A stretch of DNA of 57,343 nucleotides. Source: Streptomyces diacarni. GTDB lineage: Bacteria; Actinomycetota; Actinomycetes; Streptomycetales; Streptomycetaceae. Positions 52,834 through 57,343 of the stretch are shown one piece after another; within the stretch, counting starts at the first letter, position 1; the number at the start of each line of letters is the position of its first letter. Made by a program: the position numbers and the translations under genes. The notes under the pieces were generated by a model. The model saw only the letters and a program-made list of their open reading frames with translations. It made no database searches and was not told where the DNA came from. The stretch lies in NCBI RefSeq assembly GCF_003323715.1, contig NZ_QOIN01000030.1, positions 1-57,343 on the forward strand. Direction: 5' to 3'.

Positions 52834-55416
52834 ATGAGCGCGGTGCGCGGTCTGCGGAAGCTGAGCAGAGCGGCACTGCTGGGCGCCGCGCCGAGGGACT
52901 CGCTGCCGGACGCCATCGAGCACGTCGCCAAGGTGCACAGGGCCCATCACCCGCGCGCCGACCTGCGGCCCCTGCGCAGGGCGTACGTACTGGCCGAGTC
53001 CTCCCACCGCGGGCAGACCCGCAAGAGCGGCGAGCCCTACATCACCCACCCCCTCGCGGTCACTCTTCTGCTCGCGCAACTCGGTGCGGAGACCACCACC
53101 CTGACCGCGTCGCTGCTGCACGACACCGTCGAGGACACGGCGGTCACGCTCGACCAGGTGCGCCGCGAGTTCGGCGATCAGGTGTGCTATCTGGTGGACG
53201 GCGTCACCAAGCTGGAGAAGGTCGACTACGGCTCGGCCGCGGAACCCGAGACGTTCCGCAAGATGCTGCTCGCCACGGGCAACGACGTGCGCGTCATGTC
53301 GATCAAACTGGCCGACCGGCTGCACAACATGCGCACCCTCGGCGTCATGCGGCGCGAGAAACAGGTCCGCATCGCCAAGGTCACCAGCGACGTGCTCATC
53401 CCTCTCGCCGAACGGCTCGGCATCCAAACTCTCAAAAGCGAGCTGGAGGATCTGGTCTTCGCCGTGCTGCGCCCGGAGGAGCACCGCGGCACCCGCGAGC
53501 TGATCCGGGAGCACAGCACACGTCCCGACCCGCTGACCGGACTCGCCGCCCAGGTGCGCCGGACGCTGCGGGACGCCGGGGTCGTCGCCCAGGTGCTCAT
53601 CCGCCCCCGCCACACCGTTTCGGTCCACAGGCTGCGACTCAAACGCGGCCAGCTCGGCGACTGCGACTTCGCGCGCCTGCTCGTCCTCGTGGACGAGGAC
53701 GCCGACTGCTACGCCACCCTCGGCGAGCTGCACACCTGTTTCGCTCCGCTGGTGTCGGAGTTCAAGGACTTCATCGCCGTCCCCAAGTTCAACCTCTACC
53801 AGTCGCTGCACACCGCGATCGCCGACGAGGAGGGCCGGGTCGCAGAGGTCCTGGTGCGCACCCGGCGCATGCACCAGGTGGCCGAGACCGGAGTCATCGC
53901 CCTGGGCGACCCCCACGCGGCCGCCACGGCGGAGGCGGCCCACGACGGAGCCGCAGGGGAGGGTTCCGCGGCCGAAGAAGACGGCACGGGGGAGCGGGTC
54001 GACCCGACGCGGCCGGGCTGGCTGTCGCGCCTCCTGGAGTGGCAGAGCGACGCCCCCGACCCGAACACCTTCTGGCAGGAACTGCGCGACGAGTTGGCGC
54101 AGGACCTGGAGATCACCGTCTACTGCGCCGTTCCCGGCACGGAGGGCTTCGGGTCCGGCCCGCTGCCGCTGCCCGCGGGCGCCACCTGTGTCGACGCGGC
54201 GTACGCCCGACTCGGCCAGGCAGGGCACCGCTGCATCGGGGCGCGCGTCAACGGACGACTGGCCGCCCTCACCACGGTGCTGCGGGACGGAGACGCGCTC
54301 CAGCTCTTCCTGGAGCCCAGCCAGGGAAGCCCGTCGGGGCCGTCTCCGCAGTGGCTCGACCACGTACGGACGCCGTCTGCCCGGATCGCCATCCGGAAGT
54401 GGCTGGCGGCCCACGGTGAGGCGCCGGAGGCCCCCGCGGACGGGACGGCTGCCGCGCCCCACGCCACCGCCTCCGGCGGCGTGACGCGTCCTTCTGACCT
54501 CCGTACGACCGGTAATCCCCGCCTCCGTACTGCCGCCGACGGTGACGCGCAGGCGGCCCCGGACATTGACCCGAGGGCGAGTCAGGACGCGGAAGCGGAC
54601 ACGCCTGCGGGCACGGGCACGGATGCGGAGACCGATGCGGCTGTTCACGCGCGGGCGATCGTGGAGCCGTCACCGCCCGTGGGCGCCACGGACGACGCGG
54701 GCATCGCTCCCGCACCTGGCCCCCGCTCCGCCCCCGGCTCAGGACCGGATGCCGCAGCGGAGACGGCCCGCACGGGTGGCGCCGAGGAGGGCACGGCCTT
54801 CCGCACGGGTGTCGGCCCCGCGCCCGCTGGGCACCGAGCGGGGCCCGCGAAGGGCGGCGGGGCGGCCCGTCGGGACGCCCCTGCGCAACACACGGTGCGC
54901 GGGGTGCGCGGGGAACGATCCGGCAGGCGTGCGGGGCATCGGGGCGAGCGGTATGCGGAGAACGTTCCGGTGGTTCCTGGACGTCCGGACACGCCGGTAC
55001 GGCTGGCCCGCTGCTGCACTCCGGTGCCGACCGACGCGGTGACCGGGTTCCCGGTGCGCGGCGGCGCCGTCACAGTCCACCGGGACAGCTGCCAGTCGGT
55101 GGCGCGGATGGCCTCGGACGGCCGACTGCCGCTGCCGGTGCGCTGGGAGCAGGGCGCGGCCGGATGCCGTGTGACACTGCGGGCCGAGGCGTTCGGGCGC
55201 CCCCGGCTGCTGGCCGACCTCACGGAGACCATCGCGGTGCATGGCGCCGCCGTCGTCGCGGCCGACGTCGAGCCTCCCCGCGAACAGCGGGTCCGGCACA
55301 CGTACACCCTGCAACTCCCCGACGCAGCCGGACTGCCGGCCCTGATGCGCGCCATGCGGCGCGTGCCCGGCGTCTACGACGTGAGCCGCTCCGCCCGCAG
55401 GGCCATCGCGAACTGA
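52834..55416 (+). CDS. rshA: RshA-like RelA/SpoT homologue, (p)ppGpp hydrolase-biased
   Basis: 860 residues from ATG 52834 with GGGAGG 5 nt upstream. An HD hydrolase domain at about 40-200 is complete: His 72 (YITHPLAVTL), His 96-Asp 97 (ASLLHDTVEDT) and Asp 161 (IKLADRLHNMRTL). The synthetase domain at about 235-350 is partly eroded: G-R-P-K-H reads IRPRH, the next conserved Lys is Leu 267 and the V/I-R pair is Leu-Leu, though PKFNLYQSLH and EVLVRT remain. Then a TGS domain (about 420-500), a disordered insert of about 170 residues (roughly 530-705), a Cys-Cys zinc-finger-like segment (VRLARCCTPVP, about 720) and a C-terminal ACT domain. S. coelicolor has RelA elsewhere and RshA beside dapF, as here. 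It probably removes (p)ppGpp and regulates its level. Confidence 0.9.
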   Translation: MSAVRGLRKLSRAALLGAAPRDSLPDAIEHVAKVHRAHHPRADLRPLRRAYVLAESSHRGQTRKSGEPYITHPLAVTLLLAQLGAETTTLTASLLHDTVEDTAVTLDQVRREFGDQVCYLVDGVTKLEKVDYGSAAEPETFRKMLLATGNDVRVMSIKLADRLHNMRTLGVMRREKQVRIAKVTSDVLIPLAERLGIQTLKSELEDLVFAVLRPEEHRGTRELIREHSTRPDPLTGLAAQVRRTLRDAGVVAQVLIRPRHTVSVHRLRLKRGQLGDCDFARLLVLVDEDADCYATLGELHTCFAPLVSEFKDFIAVPKFNLYQSLHTAIADEEGRVAEVLVRTRRMHQVAETGVIALGDPHAAATAEAAHDGAAGEGSAAEEDGTGERVDPTRPGWLSRLLEWQSDAPDPNTFWQELRDELAQDLEITVYCAVPGTEGFGSGPLPLPAGATCVDAAYARLGQAGHRCIGARVNGRLAALTTVLRDGDALQLFLEPSQGSPSGPSPQWLDHVRTPSARIAIRKWLAAHGEAPEAPADGTAAAPHATASGGVTRPSDLRTTGNPRLRTAADGDAQAAPDIDPRASQDAEADTPAGTGTDAETDAAVHARAIVEPSPPVGATDDAGIAPAPGPRSAPGSGPDAAAETARTGGAEEGTAFRTGVGPAPAGHRAGPAKGGGAARRDAPAQHTVRGVRGERSGRRAGHRGERYAENVPVVPGRPDTPVRLARCCTPVPTDAVTGFPVRGGAVTVHRDSCQSVARMASDGRLPLPVRWEQGAAGCRVTLRAEAFGRPRLLADLTETIAVHGAAVVAADVEPPREQRVRHTYTLQLPDAAGLPALMRAMRRVPGVYDVSRSARRAIAN

Positions 55417-55567
55417 CGCGCACAGGCACCCGGAAGGCGGACCGCCCGGCACGCTGTGGCGAACCGTTGCCGCCGTCCGCGCTCGTCCGCACTGACGTGC
55501 GTCCCCTTTCGGGTGGACGCGAGCGAGGAAGATCATCACGGGTGCCGGTCGCTGGTAGCGATGTCGC

Positions 55568-57148
55568 ATGGCCAGTACAGCCCTCACAGTTCGCGCCCGT
55601 TCCCGCGCACTCCCACGCCGCTGCGCGGTGGCCACCACGGTCACCGCCGCCGCCCTCGCCCTCGTCGGCGCCACCCTGCCGGCGCCCCGGCCCGCGGGGA
55701 TCGGCGACCACCTCTTCCCCCACCTGGGCAACCCCGGCTACGACGTACGTGCCTACGACATCTCCTTCGACTACAGCGGCGACAACAGCGAGCCGCTCAC
55801 GGCGCGCACCCGCATCGACGCGCAGGTCACCGCCGGGAACATGGACCGGTTCAACCTGGACTTCGCGGGCGGGAAAGTGAGCTCCGTCGAGGTGAACGGC
55901 CTGCCCGCTGAGCACGCACGCGCGGGGGAGGACCTGGTCGTCACTCCCCGGACGCCGTTGCGACGTGGTTCCTGGCTGCACGTCGAGGTGTGGCACACCA
56001 GCGACCCGAAAACCAAGAACGGCGGCTGGGTCCGTACCAAGGACGGGCTGGCCATGGCCAACCAGGCCGACGCCGCGCACCGCGTCTTCCCCTCCAACGA
56101 CCACCCCGCCGACAAGGCGATGTTCACCTTCCACGTGCGCGCCCCGAAGGAACTGACCGTCGTGGCGGGCGGGCTGCCCGCGGGACGGACGCGCGCGGGT
56201 GACGGAAACGAGGACACCGTCTGGACCTACCGGATGGGCCATCCCATGGCCACCGAACTCGCCCAGATCTCGATCGGCCGGTCCACCGTCGTGCACGAGA
56301 CGGGCCCGCACGGGCTGCCGCTGCGTCACGTCGTGCCTGTCAAGCAGCGCAAGGCGCTCGCCCCCTGGCTGAAGCGGACCTCCGACCAGATCGCCTGGAT
56401 GGAGCGGAGGGCAGGCCGGTACCCGTTCGAGAACTACGGCGTGCTGGCCGCCGAGGCGCAGACCGGGTTCGAGCTGGAGACCCAGACGCTCTCCCTGTTC
56501 GAGAGCGACCTGCTCGCCAACCCGGCGTACCCGTCCTGGTACAAGGAGTCCCTGATGGTGCACGAGCTGGCACATCAGTGGTTCGGCGACAGCGTCAGCC
56601 CCCACCGGTGGACCGATCTGTGGCTGAACGAGGGACACGCCACCTGGTACGAGTGGGCCTACGCGGCCGAGCGTGGGGGCTTCACGGTCGAGGAGCGGGC
56701 CCGGGCCTCGTACGAGCTGTCGGACTCCTGGCGCAAGCGCTACGGACCGCCCGCGGCGCTGCTGCCCGCCCAGGGGGACGGCAAGATCGAGCTGTTCAGT
56801 CCGATCGTCTACAACGGGTCGGCTGTCGTCCTCTACGCGCTCCGGGAGCGGATCGGAAAGGATGCCTTCGCCCGTCTGGAGCGTGAGTGGACGCACCGGT
56901 ACCGCGACGACAACGCCGACACGGGCGACTTCATCGCGCTGGCCGGCGAGGTCTCGGGCGAGGACCAGAGCGCGTTTTTGAAGAAGTGGCTCTACGGGAA
57001 GACCACCCCGCCCATGCCGGGCCACCCGGACTGGAAGCAGAAGTCTCCCGAGGAGCAGCGGAAATCTCTGGAGAAGACACCGGGGAAGAGCCACGGCCCC
57101 GTCGACAAGGGCGCCAGGGAGGCCGAGCGTCCCGCAGGACAGGGCTGA
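55568..57148 (+). CDS. Secreted M1-family zinc metallopeptidase (aminopeptidase type)
   Basis: 526 residues. The N-terminus RARSRALPRRCAVATTVTAA plus a hydrophobic stretch is a signal peptide, possibly Tat-type (RR), so the enzyme is exported. The beta-rich N-terminal domain is followed by the catalytic gluzincin domain: H-E-x2-H at residues 332-336 (VHELAHQWFGDS) and the third ligand Glu 355 in LNEGHATWYEWA, at the standard spacing. The substrate-binding GxMEN motif of typical M1 enzymes is not seen as such; the region reads AEAQTGFELETQT, which fits the actinobacterial subgroup. The tail is Lys/Glu/Pro-rich. It probably digests peptides outside the cell. Start ATG 55568 lacks a strong ribosome binding site. 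Confidence 0.9.
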   Translation: MASTALTVRARSRALPRRCAVATTVTAAALALVGATLPAPRPAGIGDHLFPHLGNPGYDVRAYDISFDYSGDNSEPLTARTRIDAQVTAGNMDRFNLDFAGGKVSSVEVNGLPAEHARAGEDLVVTPRTPLRRGSWLHVEVWHTSDPKTKNGGWVRTKDGLAMANQADAAHRVFPSNDHPADKAMFTFHVRAPKELTVVAGGLPAGRTRAGDGNEDTVWTYRMGHPMATELAQISIGRSTVVHETGPHGLPLRHVVPVKQRKALAPWLKRTSDQIAWMERRAGRYPFENYGVLAAEAQTGFELETQTLSLFESDLLANPAYPSWYKESLMVHELAHQWFGDSVSPHRWTDLWLNEGHATWYEWAYAAERGGFTVEERARASYELSDSWRKRYGPPAALLPAQGDGKIELFSPIVYNGSAVVLYALRERIGKDAFARLEREWTHRYRDDNADTGDFIALAGEVSGEDQSAFLKKWLYGKTTPPMPGHPDWKQKSPEEQRKSLEKTPGKSHGPVDKGAREAERPAGQG

Positions 57149-57183
57149 GGGCGCCAGGAGGGACCGGCACTGCTCGCCCCAGA

Positions 57184-57235
57184 CACGGGCGACGTCGCCC
57201 GTGAGCGGAAGAGAGACACCCGGGGGGGTGCCTCT
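57184..57235. terminator. Two hairpins between the peptidase gene and the IS110 element
   Basis: A perfect 20-bp palindrome CACGGGCGACGTCGCCCGTG (57184-57203) is followed by a 10-bp stem with one mismatch (57212-57221 with 57226-57235). They stand between convergent genes. Either may end the peptidase transcript, or mark the element's junction. Confidence 0.55.
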
Positions 57236-57245
57236 ATGGGTTTGG

Positions 57246-57343
57246 TCAAGCCGTTGAAGGTGTTGGCGGTTGGTAGAGGGTGCCGTCGCGGAGCATGGCG
57301 AAGAGCACGTCGGCGCGTCGTCGGGCGAGGCAGAGGAGGGCTT
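57246..57343 (-). mobile_element. IS110-family transposase, C-terminal end (cut by window edge)
   Basis: Minus-strand translation up to the stop at 57246-57248 reads ALLCLARRRADVLFAMLRDG, then TLYQPPTPSTA. This is the typical C-terminus of streptomycete IS110/IS116/IS902 transposases, in which a transposase_20 domain ends with a short Pro/Ala tail. Only about 32 codons lie in the window. Elements of this family have no clear terminal inverted repeats, so the 3' boundary cannot be set; it lies somewhere in 57149-57245. Confidence 0.85.

Overview
High G+C throughout, GTG/ATG starts with GGAGG-type ribosome binding sites, strong G/C preference at third codon positions and a single in-frame TTA codon point to a Streptomyces (or very close streptomycete) chromosome. 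The gene order osaC-osaA-osaB-ftsK-rimO-pgsA-cinA-clgR ... recA-recX ... gluDCBA-gluRK-miaB-miaA-dapF-rshA is, from memory, that of the conserved core arm of Streptomyces coelicolor. No database search was possible; names rest on motifs, domain order and this synteny.

Layout. 1-1.4 kb: 3' end of 23S rRNA, 5S rRNA with a strong terminator, an internally deleted DegT-type aminotransferase homologue, and tRNA-Thr(GGT). 1.4-11.1 kb: an osmotic-stress signalling block, with OsaC (anti-sigma-like ATPase/PAS/GAF/PP2C phosphatase) divergent from the giant multi-HAMP hybrid kinase OsaA and followed by the response regulator OsaB. 11.2-18.7 kb: ftsK, a RodZ-like protein, rimO, pgsA, cinA and clgR. 18.9-26.6 kb: a small putative membrane protein, an SDR oxidoreductase with its own promoter and palindrome, a Nei2-type glycosylase, a MarR-like protein and the large helicase Lhr. 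26.6-31.5 kb: AraC regulator, AzlC/AzlD amino-acid exporter, a toroid-fold protein, DUF3046 and an AI-2E family permease. 31.6-33.7 kb: recA (SOS box in the promoter) and recX.

33.7-38.1 kb looks more recently acquired: a repeat-rich gap, a TTA-containing beta-helix/membrane protein gene, a transposase remnant and an FAD monooxygenase. 38.3-44.4 kb is the glutamate uptake system gluABCD with its divergent two-component regulators gluR/gluK. 44.3-57.1 kb holds an orphan TAXI binding protein, an RsbW-like ATPase, miaB, a LigB-like protein, an orphan antitoxin-type protein, a disordered small protein, miaA, a membrane protein, dapF, the RelA/SpoT homologue rshA and a secreted M1 peptidase. The window ends inside an IS110-family transposase.

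Themes. Several genes read as leaderless (TANNNT box 6-8 nt before the start codon). Short degenerate tandem repeats of 18-24 bp recur just after stop codons and in one operon gap. The most unusual items are the TTA gene beside an IS remnant, the RshA protein with an intact hydrolase but eroded synthetase signature and a long disordered insert, the exact 276-bp periodicity of OsaA, and the (Gln-Lys)10 microsatellite in azlC. I did not find an unmistakably new multi-gene system; most of the window is conserved streptomycete core.
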